45,176 nucleotides of DNA from IMG/VR virus record IMGVR_UViG_3300029826_000004, positions 1-45,176 of that record; one strand, given 5' to 3'. Shown here piece after piece: positions 17,531 to 25,033 of this stretch (positions are counted from its first letter, which is position 1; every line of letters begins with the position of its first letter). The notes beneath the pieces are model-generated. The model ran no database searches. It worked only from the letters and a program-made list of their open reading frames with translations, and was not told the origin of the DNA. Source of the DNA: a virus. Made by a program: the position numbers and the translations under genes.

Positions 17531-17986
17531 ATGACTGAAAAAGAAGAAATCAGAAAGCAGATCGTCGATCCCGAGTTGCCGGAAGATATGAAAATCAAGT
17601 ACCTTGAAAACTCATGTTATTCTATCAAGGATGATTATTCATTCACGGTTGAACTGAGTGAAGAGGAGCTCGCAAAAGTTAAAACTGACTTAGCTCAGGA
17701 CTCGATCGAGCTGGCCGACCTAGAAGAAAAATTCAAGGCCATTAAAAAAGAGTTTTCCGAAGATATTAAGGAGCGCAAGGCCCGTATCAAAGAGACGGTC
17801 AATGAACTCCGATTTAAAGCAAGGCCCGGGAGAGGTCGTGTATTCCAATTCGACTATCAGGATGAGGGCATGATGGGAATTTATAATGAAGATGGCCGTC
17901 TCGTAAATGTCAGGCCACTGGAACCGATTGAAAGACAACGTTCCATAATGTCAATTACTGGCCGGAACGAAGCAGCTAACCAATAA
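17531..17986 (+). CDS. Hypothetical coiled-coil protein
   Basis: 151 residues from the ATG at 17531. An acidic N-terminal portion is followed by a long Lys/Glu heptad coiled coil (residues about 45-100), then a small beta-rich C-terminus (GRVFQFDYQDEGMMGIYNEDGR). I do not recognise the family. It lies between the exonuclease and another unknown gene in the recombination block, so an accessory role in recombination or replication is only a contextual guess. Confidence 0.5.
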   Translation: MTEKEEIRKQIVDPELPEDMKIKYLENSCYSIKDDYSFTVELSEEELAKVKTDLAQDSIELADLEEKFKAIKKEFSEDIKERKARIKETVNELRFKARPGRGRVFQFDYQDEGMMGIYNEDGRLVNVRPLEPIERQRSIMSITGRNEAANQ

Positions 17987-17996
17987 AATTTTATGT

Positions 17997-18704
17997 ATGG
18001 AAACAAAAGTTCATGTAACTCCGAACGAGAAAGGTGAATTAATCATCCTTCAGGGAAATGCAATTCCCCATTATGATCCCGTCAAACTTGACCTTTCAGG
18101 GATATTAAACACAATCACCGAGTTTATAACAATTCGTGTTGGCGAAATTGACTGGCTTAAATGCAACATGTGTGTTGACAGGAGCGGTAAAATTATTACC
18201 CTGACGATCAATGAGTCAGATCATTTTTTCGGCACTGTTAAAGGCGTGTTAGAGATGCATCCGGATTACCTTAAGTTTGATATAAACAGGGGTAAATGGT
18301 GGCCGCAACGTGATTTTGGCGAGTTTGTGAAAATGAACCGGGCCCTATTCGCAGATCGTCAGGCTGCAATGAGTCTCGTTAATGAGCTCATGAATCTGGA
18401 TCTCAAAACGGAGAAGGAGCTGAAAAAATCAGATAATAACCGAGGGGACTTTGAACGGGTTATTAAGCAGAAAGTGATTAAGAGTAATATCCCGGAACAG
18501 CTCACGTTAAACGTTCCACTTTTTAAGGGATCCCCAAGACAATCAATCATCGTTGAAATATACGTTAATCCGGATAATTTTTCGGTCCAGCTCGTTTCTC
18601 CTGAAGCCGCCGAAAAAGTTCAGGAGGTTCGGGATAAGGTTTTCGATGAAGTGATCGGAAAGGTCCGGGAAATGGTTCCAACGTTACTCATATACGAAAA
18701 ATAG
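17997..18704 (+). CDS. Hypothetical protein of the recombination block
   Basis: 235 residues, mixed alpha/beta. Central segment: HPDYLKFDINRGKWWPQRDFGEFVKMNRALFAD; C-terminal beta region: QSIIVEIYVNPDNFSVQLVSPEA. The pattern recalls single-domain phage proteins encoded beside annealases (the YfdQ/DUF2303 type has a comparable layout), but I cannot confirm membership. It ends just before the structured RNA at 18710. Its role is probably in DNA metabolism, by location only. Confidence 0.5.
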   Translation: METKVHVTPNEKGELIILQGNAIPHYDPVKLDLSGILNTITEFITIRVGEIDWLKCNMCVDRSGKIITLTINESDHFFGTVKGVLEMHPDYLKFDINRGKWWPQRDFGEFVKMNRALFADRQAAMSLVNELMNLDLKTEKELKKSDNNRGDFERVIKQKVIKSNIPEQLTLNVPLFKGSPRQSIIVEIYVNPDNFSVQLVSPEAAEKVQEVRDKVFDEVIGKVREMVPTLLIYEK

Positions 18705-18709
18705 GAAGG

Positions 18710-18926
18710 GGGTGTACTAATGACTTAGCTAAAAATTGAAGGTACAGTTAGCACATAAGCCGGGATGACTCCGTTAATGTCATGCGTTCTTATAAAAATG
18801 AATACCAAGGTGCCCGGGCCACGTCCCCGGGCGAACGCGGGGATAGCTCAGTTGGTAGAGCGTTTCGGGGCAAGCGTTAAAGCTACCACGGAAAGGTCAG
18901 AGGTTCAAATCCTTTTCCCTACACTC
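18710..18926 (+). ncRNA. Candidate structured non-coding RNA
   Basis: This 265-base gene-free stretch (18705-18969) holds consecutive helices: GCTAA/TTAGC (18728-18732 / 18748-18752), ATGAC/GTCAT (18765-18769 / 18779-18783), GCGTTC/GAACGC (18784-18789 / 18833-18838) enclosing the GC-rich GCCCGGG/CCCGGGC (18812-18818 / 18826-18832), then a tRNA-like element (18837-18923). The ends GGGTGTA (18710-18716) and TACACTC (18920-18926) can pair, with one G-U. Helices were found by eye; none was energy-evaluated. Identity is unknown: a novel phage RNA, a decayed tRNA with leader, or a tRNA-like regulatory RNA. Confidence 0.5.
18837..18923 (+). tRNA. tRNA-like element with enlarged anticodon loop
   Basis: A tRNA frame is evident: acceptor GCGGGGA, TA, D-arm GCTCAGTTGGTAGAGC, variable loop AGGTC and T-arm AGAGG-TTCAAAT-CCTTT with the invariant TTC. 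The acceptor 3' strand TCCCTAC leaves one mismatch (position 2-71) and one G-U. The anticodon stem TTTCG / CGGAA pairs (one G-U), but the loop between is 21 bases (18868-18888) rather than 7, so no anticodon can be assigned. No CCA is encoded. It may be a pseudo-tRNA or a tRNA mimic. Confidence 0.5.
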
Positions 18927-18969
18927 AGAAAATTTTGTTAACTTAATTGAACATCTAAAACAAAAAATT

Positions 18970-19431
18970 ATGTCAGAAAAAAATGAATTATCAAACCAGC
19001 TATTATCCGTTATTGAAAAAAACCTCCCCGCTCAAACTGTTGGGATCATAAGGGATCAATTAAATAAGCTTCAAAGCTTAGAGGTTTTATACGAAAACCG
19101 AGGCGTCGTTATCGAGTCCAATGAAAAGCGAATTAAAGAGCTCTCGGAGCAATTAAAAAACCAGCAAGACATTGAGGAATTAGCACTCAGGGCCACTAAG
19201 GAAATGGAGGAAGCTATCCAGATTAAAAACGATTTTGCTGTAAAAGAAGCCAATCTGAAGGCTGATGAAGCTCAGAAACGAAGTGACGGTATTTTTGAGC
19301 TCGCGAAAATTGCTTTCCGAAATCCGGTACTTAAGCATAATTATAATCTGCATTCAATGCCTATTTGGGGAAATGATGGATCTGTCGCTCCCGGCGGCAA
19401 AAACGGAACAGTAACAGAAGAATTGGAATAA
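18970..19431 (+). CDS. Hypothetical coiled-coil protein
   Basis: 153 residues. The central region (about 30-110) is almost continuous heptad coiled coil rich in Glu, Lys, Gln, starting after a short helical N-terminal part. The C-terminus ends with GNDGSVAPGGKNGTVTEELE, likely disordered. No membrane segment and no known domain. The first gene after the structured RNA. See the +1-frame continuation noted at 19433. Confidence 0.5.
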   Translation: MSEKNELSNQLLSVIEKNLPAQTVGIIRDQLNKLQSLEVLYENRGVVIESNEKRIKELSEQLKNQQDIEELALRATKEMEEAIQIKNDFAVKEANLKADEAQKRSDGIFELAKIAFRNPVLKHNYNLHSMPIWGNDGSVAPGGKNGTVTEELE

Positions 19432-19432
19432 C

Positions 19433-19579
19433 CATCCACCTCCCCCGATCATAATTCAGGAACATAGGGACATACTTAGGTATGCGAGATCATTCAACGT
19501 GATCAGCAATGAGCGATGTTTTGGTTCGGGGGAGGAGCTATATGAATATTTTAGAATCCTGAGAAATGAGCCGAGTTAA
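19433..19579 (+). other. Open frame without ATG, possible small gene or frameshift
   Basis: Immediately after the stop at 19431 a different frame stays open to TAA at 19577. It reads HPPPPIIIQEHRDILRY and ends GEELYEYFRILRNEPS, which looks protein-like, and its end overlaps the next gene by 14 bases, as real neighbours here do. It has no ATG; a GTG lies at 19499 (26 residues). It could be reached by a +1 shift at the upstream stop, or be a remnant of a longer gene. Confidence 0.35.
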
Positions 19580-19955
19580 TTTCAATAGAAATGAGGATGA
19601 TCTACATCTTGCGGTGGCCGGATTTATCCGATCCAAATATCCGAAAGCTGAGTTTAATGTTGACATGTCGGGATTTAAACTTCCGCCAAAACTTGCGAAT
19701 AAGGCAAAGAATTTAAGATCTCGCAGGGCATGGCCTGATCTTTTCATGCCTGAACCCCGGAAGGGATATCACGGGCTTTATGTTGAGTTGAAAATTGAAG
19801 GAACTCAACTAAAGAGAAAGAATGGGAATTGGTCAACGAGTCACATAGCTGAACAGGCTGAAATGTTGAATCTTTTGTCCATGCGAGGGTACAAGGCTGT
19901 TTTTGCCGTCGGAATAGACGAGGCAATGCGTATTATCAATCAGTATTTAACCTAA
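19566..19955 (+). CDS. VRR-NUC domain nuclease
   Basis: 129 residues. It has the VRR-NUC layout: N-terminal helix, RRAWPDLFMPEP (catalytic Asp near 59), GLYVELKIEGTQ (the Glu-x-Lys pair near 75), then a conserved Gln in AEQAEMLNLLSMRGYKAVFAVG. VRR-NUC proteins are PD-(D/E)XK nucleases that act on branched DNA, and in phages often serve as Holliday junction resolvase-like enzymes. Position between recombination and replication genes fits. All motif residues are present, so it should be active. Confidence 0.8.
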   Translation: MSRVNFNRNEDDLHLAVAGFIRSKYPKAEFNVDMSGFKLPPKLANKAKNLRSRRAWPDLFMPEPRKGYHGLYVELKIEGTQLKRKNGNWSTSHIAEQAEMLNLLSMRGYKAVFAVGIDEAMRIINQYLT

Positions 19956-19959
19956 ACCA

Positions 19960-20682
19960 ATGGGACGCAAAATAAAAGACGGATTAGATTATTTCCCGTT
20001 TGATGTTGGGACTCCCAACGACAGAGACATCCGTAAGCTTGTCCGAAAACACGGTCCGGAAGGTATCGGGATATATGTGTATATCCTTTTTCGCGTGTAT
20101 AAGGAAAAGGGGTATTATCTCGAATTTGATGAGGAAATATATCAGGATCTAACAGATGACTTTTTGCAGTCGATCAGTATTGAACAGGTTAAGATTATAA
20201 TTGAATCCTGTCTCTCTATCGGACTGTTTGACAGTGAAATGTTTAATAATTTTCATATCTTAACCAGCAAGGGCATTCAAGAACGTTATCAGGAGGTCAA
20301 AAAATATCTAAAGGGCGCAATAAAAGATGAATACCTTATTAGACCTCACTCTCATAAAAAGAGTGAAAAAACGAGCCCAAAACAGGGCAAGGATGAGAAA
20401 CCAGCCCACTATGTCAAACCCGAAGATGTCATCCCGATAACTCCCAAGGCCGACATAAAAAAAATCCTGAGTAATTTTTTAGCAAACAGGGCTCTTGTGC
20501 GAATGTATGCGAATGACTATAAAATAACAGAGCGGAAGGTTATGGATACGGCCACGAAATTTGCTGCAAGGGCTGACGTTGAGGAAATAATTACGGACGC
20601 GAACCATTTCAAGAATGCCCTAAAAAAACAGCTAGAAAAGTGCCGTCCCACTCAATCGGATGACAGCGTTAAACATTTATAG
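19960..20682 (+). CDS. DUF4373 replication protein
   Basis: 240 residues. The N-terminal 100 residues match DUF4373 (Lin1244/Lin1753-type): DYFPFDVGTPNDRDIRKL, then GPEGIGIYVYILFRVYKEKGYYLEFD, a winged-helix-like unit common in phage replication genes. A basic, Lys/Pro-rich linker leads to a C-terminal helical segment (TERKVMDTATKFAARAD). It precedes the DnaB gene by three bases. Probably an origin-binding or helicase-loading protein; the role comes from family context and operon position. Confidence 0.75.
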   Translation: MGRKIKDGLDYFPFDVGTPNDRDIRKLVRKHGPEGIGIYVYILFRVYKEKGYYLEFDEEIYQDLTDDFLQSISIEQVKIIIESCLSIGLFDSEMFNNFHILTSKGIQERYQEVKKYLKGAIKDEYLIRPHSHKKSEKTSPKQGKDEKPAHYVKPEDVIPITPKADIKKILSNFLANRALVRMYANDYKITERKVMDTATKFAARADVEEIITDANHFKNALKKQLEKCRPTQSDDSVKHL

Positions 20683-20685
20683 TTT

Positions 20686-22188
20686 ATGGAACCGAGTAAA
20701 AAAAGAAACCCACGAAATACCTCTGCAATGGTCAATCTTCAGTATGGAAAGATACCTCCTCAGGCTGTTGACGTTGAAGAGGCTGTAATTGGAGCATTAA
20801 TGCTGGAACGCGACGCCTATTTGGACGTCTCGAACAGTCTTACACCTGAAATGTTTTATAAGGAATCTCATCAAAAAATTTATACCACTATTCTTTCTAT
20901 GACAGCCCGGGGCGGGGTTGTTGACCTTTTAACCGTTACCAATGAATTAAAAAATACCGGATTACTTGAAGAGGTTGGCGGCCCTGTCGAAATTACACGC
21001 CTCACTTCGAAAGTGGCGTCAGCTGCACACATAGAATTCCATGCCCGTATTATTCAGGGGAAATACATCCGTCGGAAATTAATAGAGCTGTCGAATAAGA
21101 TACAAAATGAGTCATACGACGAATCTAACGACATAGACGATCTCTATGAGGGCTTTCAGGCGTCCGTTCTATCCCTGTTCAGCCCTTCAACTAATACCAT
21201 AAAGACATTCGCTGAAGCGTCCGACGAGGTTGTAAATGTCATGATGAGGAACTTAAAATCTGACAGTGGAATGGCTGGATTGCCGACGGGATTTAAACGA
21301 TTCGATAGTTTTTCAGGTGGGCTACAAAATACGGACCTCATTGTCATCGCGGCCGAAACGTCACAGGGTAAAACGGCAATGGCTGTAACGATAGCGAATA
21401 ATCTTTTACACAGCCATAGGGTGCCTATTGGAGTTGTCTCTCTCGAAATGTCAGCAATGCAGCTAACAGCCAGATTCATAGCTCAGGATAGCGGCGTCGT
21501 TGGAAAAGATATTTTGATGAAAAAGCTCCCGGTGGAATTAGTTGATCACGTCGGAGAACACATATCTAAAATGAGAGATTTCCCTGTTTATTTTGATGAG
21601 GATAGCAATAACCACATAGAGCAGATTTGCAACGTCTTTCGTCGTATGGTGATGAAGTACGGGATCCGCATTGGAATAGTTGATTACATCCAATTAGCAA
21701 CCGGTCCTAAAAGTGAAGGACGAGAGGAAGAGGTTGGAGCCATATCCCGGGCCCTTAAAAACGTCGCAAAAGAGTTAAACATTCCAATCATCGCACTCAG
21801 TCAGCTCAGGAGAGATCGCGATCCTAAACCAACATTGAACAGGTTAAGGGCGTCAGGTCAGATAGAAGAGGCGGCCGACCTTGTTATTTTGATTTGGCGG
21901 CCCTCAACATATGGGATTAGTTCGATCGAGACAGATGACGAAACATACGATTCCAAAGGGAAAGCAGAGGTCCTAATTGCAAAGGGGCGGAATATCGGAA
22001 AAGCTGACTTTATTTTAGGGTTTGATGAGGCAACCGGGAAATTTTACGATCTGGAAACCATCCCTAAATATGAAATACCTCAAAGCGTGACATCGCCTGA
22101 AATACAATTTGATCCAACTGCAGCATTAGAAAGCAATAACGAATTTGATAAACCGGGTAATTCATTAGATGATGATACCCCATTTTAA
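20686..22188 (+). CDS. dnaB: Replicative DNA helicase (DnaB-like)
   Basis: 500 residues, full length for DnaB. The N-terminal domain starts PPQAVDVEEAVIGALMLERDAY. The RecA-type C-terminal domain has Walker A ETSQGKTA (Lys229), the MSAMQLTARF helix in which DnaB usually has Met-Ser, Walker B IGIVDYIQLATGP, an RRDRDPKPTLNRLRASGQIEEAAD segment and LVILIWRP. It unwinds the phage replication fork as a hexamer. It lies in an operon with DUF4373 and DnaA-like genes. The assignment is firm. Confidence 0.95.
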   Translation: MEPSKKRNPRNTSAMVNLQYGKIPPQAVDVEEAVIGALMLERDAYLDVSNSLTPEMFYKESHQKIYTTILSMTARGGVVDLLTVTNELKNTGLLEEVGGPVEITRLTSKVASAAHIEFHARIIQGKYIRRKLIELSNKIQNESYDESNDIDDLYEGFQASVLSLFSPSTNTIKTFAEASDEVVNVMMRNLKSDSGMAGLPTGFKRFDSFSGGLQNTDLIVIAAETSQGKTAMAVTIANNLLHSHRVPIGVVSLEMSAMQLTARFIAQDSGVVGKDILMKKLPVELVDHVGEHISKMRDFPVYFDEDSNNHIEQICNVFRRMVMKYGIRIGIVDYIQLATGPKSEGREEEVGAISRALKNVAKELNIPIIALSQLRRDRDPKPTLNRLRASGQIEEAADLVILIWRPSTYGISSIETDDETYDSKGKAEVLIAKGRNIGKADFILGFDEATGKFYDLETIPKYEIPQSVTSPEIQFDPTAALESNNEFDKPGNSLDDDTPF

Positions 22189-22204
22189 ACTAACCTTTAT
22201 CGAT

Positions 22205-22561
22205 ATGACTTATTTAAACAAAAAAGAAACGAAAAAGGATCCGAAGTACTGGCAGCTACATAAGGCTAAGATTATAGCCTGTAATTTGTGGAATATCCCG
22301 GTTGAGGACCTTAATAAAGAAACGCGAAAGACTGAATATGTTCATGCTCGCTGTTTCGTGATGTATTACAGTTATACCGTTATGGATAAAACATTCAAGG
22401 AGGCCGGCGAGGAAGTAGGGAAAGACCATGCTACTTGCCTGAGGGCTCTGAGGAGGACAATCCCGGATCGCTATGCAACTGACATCGGTTTCAGAGAGAA
22501 AATGGATTCGTTTTGTAAATTTCTAAAAACGGAAACACCTGAGATTAGGGTTCTAAAATAA
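22205..22561 (+). CDS. DnaA domain IV-like DNA-binding protein
   Basis: 118 residues from the ATG at 22205; an in-frame ATG at 22169 would overlap the helicase gene. The segment HARCFVMYYSYTVMDKTF, then AGEEVGKDHATCLRALRR closely follows the DnaA C-terminal helix-turn-helix (MYLxRxxT...IGxxFGxRDHSTV). The AAA+ ATPase domains of DnaA are absent, so this is a stand-alone DNA-binding module. Next to DnaB, it may bind phage origin repeats or modulate host DnaA. Domain resemblance is seen; the role is inferred. Confidence 0.65.
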   Translation: MTYLNKKETKKDPKYWQLHKAKIIACNLWNIPVEDLNKETRKTEYVHARCFVMYYSYTVMDKTFKEAGEEVGKDHATCLRALRRTIPDRYATDIGFREKMDSFCKFLKTETPEIRVLK

Positions 22562-22573
22562 AAAAAGGCCCGA

Positions 22574-22622
22574 CATACGACGGACCCGAGCGGCAACTCA
22601 AAAATAACATTTCCGTCGTATG
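22574..22622 (+). promoter_or_regulatory. 11-bp inverted repeat covering a start codon
   Basis: CATACGACGGA (22574-22584) and TCCGTCGTATG (22612-22622) are perfectly complementary, separated by 27 bases. The ATG of the next gene (22620-22622) is the last three bases of the right arm. In RNA this hairpin would hide the start codon; in DNA it could be an operator. No T-tract follows, so it is not a terminator. Confidence 0.65.
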
Positions 22623-23243
22623 GATCTCAAAGACTTAAATAATTATATGCACATTCGCTATGACAGGTGGTTTGAATACTCTCGGTATCGTTGCAATGAA
22701 ACAGGAATGAAGGGCCACGAAGGAGATATTTTGAACTACGTGTTACTGGATATTCTCGAGAAAAAACAGAAAAAAGCTCTCGAGCTATTACAGCAAAAAG
22801 TGAAGCGGAGAAAAAAGTCCGGAGCTGAAACAGATGAAGAGATAACTAAACTAGACACCTACATCATGAAGGCGATCACATATAGCTGTATTTATCCAAC
22901 ATCCTCATATCGATTGAAGTATGAGGACCTCCCGGCGGACCGAAACATTTGTCCGGCGTCATTGAAGTTGATCGATACTGAGTATGACGTCGAGATGCTC
23001 GACCGCGCTACTGATAAAAAAGAAAATGAAAGAATGTTGATTATAACAATTCTAAATTCTCTTATGCTAAGTGATAAGGCTAAAACGATATTCCGATTTG
23101 TCTTCGATGGAAATCCATTAACCGAATGGCCCGGGGATGAGTCCTCTTCAAAATTGAGACGAACCTATAAGGCTGTATCCAAGATGATCGTCGAGGCCAC
23201 GGATCGGAATAAAAAAAATCTCTTTAACAGTATTGTTCTATGA
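22620..23243 (+). CDS. Possible sigma-like transcription regulator
   Basis: 207 residues. The N-terminal region (MHIRYDRWFEYSRYRCNETGMKGHEGDILNYVLLDILEKKQ) and the following helical part (ITKLDTYIMKAITYSC) resemble sigma region 2-type small regulators found in Bacteroidota phages, where a GDILxxVLLxILE helix pair is characteristic. The C-terminus has a basic helix (LRRTYKAVSKMIVEATDRNKKN). Resemblance is partial and no domain assignment can be confirmed. Its start codon lies inside a perfect hairpin, suggesting regulated translation. It overlaps the next gene by four bases. Confidence 0.4.
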   Translation: MDLKDLNNYMHIRYDRWFEYSRYRCNETGMKGHEGDILNYVLLDILEKKQKKALELLQQKVKRRKKSGAETDEEITKLDTYIMKAITYSCIYPTSSYRLKYEDLPADRNICPASLKLIDTEYDVEMLDRATDKKENERMLIITILNSLMLSDKAKTIFRFVFDGNPLTEWPGDESSSKLRRTYKAVSKMIVEATDRNKKNLFNSIVL

Positions 23244-23530
23244 AATGGAGTGAATTAAAAGATTTCTGTGACACTTTAGAAGAATGGCAGCTAGAGAAAG
23301 ATGTCATCCTTTGGAGAGAAGACGAGGCTGTAAGCAGAATCGCGGCCGAAAAGTTATCCGAGCCACACTACATTGACCCCGACGAGTTCGAAGAGGGTTG
23401 TTATCCTCTCAGTGAGGCTGCAAGGCCGGAAGATGAGCTTAAAATGGTTTATGACGCCGGACATCCTATTTTATGGGAAGACTTTACGAATGATAATAAA
23501 ACCAAAACAGATGGAAACGAACAATCCTAA
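23240..23530 (+). CDS. Conserved hypothetical protein
   Basis: 96 residues, very acidic (Glu, Asp). It begins MKWSELKDFCDTLEEWQL and then has DVILWREDEAVSRI and HYIDPDEFEEGCYPLSEA, a motif set that I associate with small conserved Bacteroidota phage proteins of unknown function. No catalytic motif. The strongly negative charge would be compatible with DNA mimicry or protein binding, but this is speculation. Confidence 0.55.
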   Translation: MKWSELKDFCDTLEEWQLEKDVILWREDEAVSRIAAEKLSEPHYIDPDEFEEGCYPLSEAARPEDELKMVYDAGHPILWEDFTNDNKTKTDGNEQS

Positions 23531-23747
23531 AAGTGAGATGAATTTGCAACGAATTATCGGGATGCTCATTGGAATTGTAGCATTGGGTTTAACGTATTAC
23601 TGGTTTTCATGGAAACTGGTACTCGTTATCTTTTTATCTATTTATGGTAATAATCTCGAACAGGCAGGACGATTTAAAGCTATTGCCCGAAGCATCGCTG
23701 AAAATGTGCACTCAATTAAGGATAGACTTCGCGATTTATTTCCCTAA
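23511..23747 (+). CDS. Small two-helix membrane protein
   Basis: 78 residues from the ATG at 23511, overlapping the previous gene by 20 bases; MNLQR at 23538 is an alternative start. Two hydrophobic segments (IIGMLIGIVALGLTYYW, then WKLVLVIFLSIYG) are followed by an amphipathic, basic C-terminal helix. A small inner-membrane protein in the replication region could act in host takeover or superinfection exclusion. The family is unknown. Confidence 0.5.
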   Translation: METNNPKSEMNLQRIIGMLIGIVALGLTYYWFSWKLVLVIFLSIYGNNLEQAGRFKAIARSIAENVHSIKDRLRDLFP

Positions 23748-23910
23748 TAGTCTGTTCCGCTGTTCCGTGAAACCGTCTGGAAAAAACGGTGACCTTGGAG
23801 AATGGGAATATAAGGACCGAAAAAAGGGATGGATCCCTGTTCGATGGGATACTCTAAAAATAAGATTAAACCAAGATTATTTATATCCATACTTAAAATC
23901 AATACTATGA
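23704..23910 (+). CDS. Hypothetical small protein, start uncertain
   Basis: About 68 residues with the ATG at 23704, which overlaps the membrane protein gene by 44 bases; the only later candidate is a GTG at 23766 (47 residues). The C-terminal part (CSVKPSGKNGDLGEWEYKDR, then KGWIPVRWDTLKIRL) is clearly protein-like and Trp-rich. Its TGA overlaps the ATG of the next gene (ATGA), which supports real translation of this frame. Function unknown. Confidence 0.4.
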   Translation: MCTQLRIDFAIYFPNSLFRCSVKPSGKNGDLGEWEYKDRKKGWIPVRWDTLKIRLNQDYLYPYLKSIL

Positions 23911-24176
23911 AATCTAAACGTTTTGACGAGGTTAATATTGAGGTTGCCAAGAATCAGCCACAATATGAGACAATCTTTGCAAACATCGATTACAGTCAGC
24001 CTATGACGCTACCGGTAACTGCCTGTTTTGAGCTCACAGAGGCCGAAATTGAGGACATCAAGAGAGACGGGGTGCTATGGCTCACTCAACTTACTTTCGG
24101 TAGAAATTACATGCCTATTCTCCTCAGTACGATTAAGCCTAAAATGTTTGTTCCGCCTTTAAAGTCAGAAGAATGA
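23907..24176 (+). CDS. Hypothetical protein
   Basis: 89 residues using the ATG at 23907 that overlaps the upstream stop (ATGA). Soluble alpha/beta protein; central ACFELTEAEIEDIKRDGVLWLTQLTFG. It overlaps the next gene by four bases. This tight chain from 23240 to 24706 suggests a single co-translated operon. No family recognised. Confidence 0.5.
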   Translation: MKSKRFDEVNIEVAKNQPQYETIFANIDYSQPMTLPVTACFELTEAEIEDIKRDGVLWLTQLTFGRNYMPILLSTIKPKMFVPPLKSEE

Positions 24177-24706
24177 AAAGATTAGTGCTTTGCCCGGGGT
24201 GTGGTGCCGTCATCCCGGGGCACATAACAGAAACCGAATGCTCGAGAGTAAAAAAACTATTCCCAAGTACGTTACACTGGAATCATGTTGGCTGTTCTGA
24301 CGGATTTACAATGGATGCGGATGAAATAACTATTTTAATGGCCCTATCTATTCGTCAGCCTTGGGCGTGGATGATTGTGGAGGGATTTAAAAAGATTGAA
24401 AACAGGAATAAACTGAAGGGATTCAGAGGCCCGTTTTTGGTCCACGCTCCACACTCATTTGACGCGGCCGGGTATGATTGGATTCTCAGGAATGCCGTAC
24501 GGCTAGGTCTGGAAGATGTTGAAATACCGGGACCTCTCAGATATCAACACGGCGGAATAGTAGGAATTGGGGAAATAGTCGATTGTGTTACCCGGTCATC
24601 CGATCCATGGTTCTCAGGTCCTAACGGGCTGGTAATTGAAAATGCAAAACGTATCCCATTTATCCCGACACCCGGGAAATTAAGTTTCTTTTATCCTAAA
24701 ATTTAG
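24173..24706 (+). CDS. ASCH domain protein with Cys-rich N-terminus
   Basis: 177 residues. Residues about 56-177 form an ASCH domain: ALSIRQPWAWMIVEGFKKIENRN, FRGPFLVHAP and GIVGIGEIVDCV, the RNA/nucleotide-binding fold related to PUA. The first 55 residues carry CPGCG and two later Cys and look like a separate zinc-binding segment; an internal ATG at 24338 would give the ASCH domain alone. ASCH proteins bind RNA or modified bases, and in phages may work on translation or nucleotide modification. Domain identification is good; cellular role inferred. Confidence 0.75.
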   Translation: MKRLVLCPGCGAVIPGHITETECSRVKKLFPSTLHWNHVGCSDGFTMDADEITILMALSIRQPWAWMIVEGFKKIENRNKLKGFRGPFLVHAPHSFDAAGYDWILRNAVRLGLEDVEIPGPLRYQHGGIVGIGEIVDCVTRSSDPWFSGPNGLVIENAKRIPFIPTPGKLSFFYPKI

Positions 24707-24709
24707 GTT

Positions 24710-25033
24710 ATGAATAAATCAGAAGCCCGGAAGATTGCCGGCACTATCACCAATGAGCAAATAGCTCAAATGCTTAAAAAAGCAAAAGAAGAAATCACTG
24801 ATTGGTCCGCTGGTAGTACAGTGAATCAGTCCTTATCATTGGGTGCAGCATGGAATATTCTTGCAAAGGATTTTGACCCTTCAAAGGAGTTACATTTTTT
24901 ACATAAAATGAATCTTGTTAGGGAGTTCGGCAGATACTTACCTAAGGACATTGATAAGCCTGAAAAAAAACGACGGCGGAAGCGGATCCCGTCGGTCCAT
25001 CAAGAACCCATTTTCAAAAGTCATAGGCGATGA
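24710..25033 (+). CDS. Conserved hypothetical protein
   Basis: 107 residues. N-terminal ITNEQIAQMLKKAKEEITDWS and VNQSLSLGAAWNILAKDFD form a motif pair I recall from Bacteroidota phage hypotheticals; the C-terminus is very basic (KPEKKRRRKRIPSVHQEP), compatible with nucleic acid binding. It overlaps the zinc-finger gene by four bases. Function unknown. Confidence 0.5.
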   Translation: MNKSEARKIAGTITNEQIAQMLKKAKEEITDWSAGSTVNQSLSLGAAWNILAKDFDPSKELHFLHKMNLVREFGRYLPKDIDKPEKKRRRKRIPSVHQEPIFKSHRR

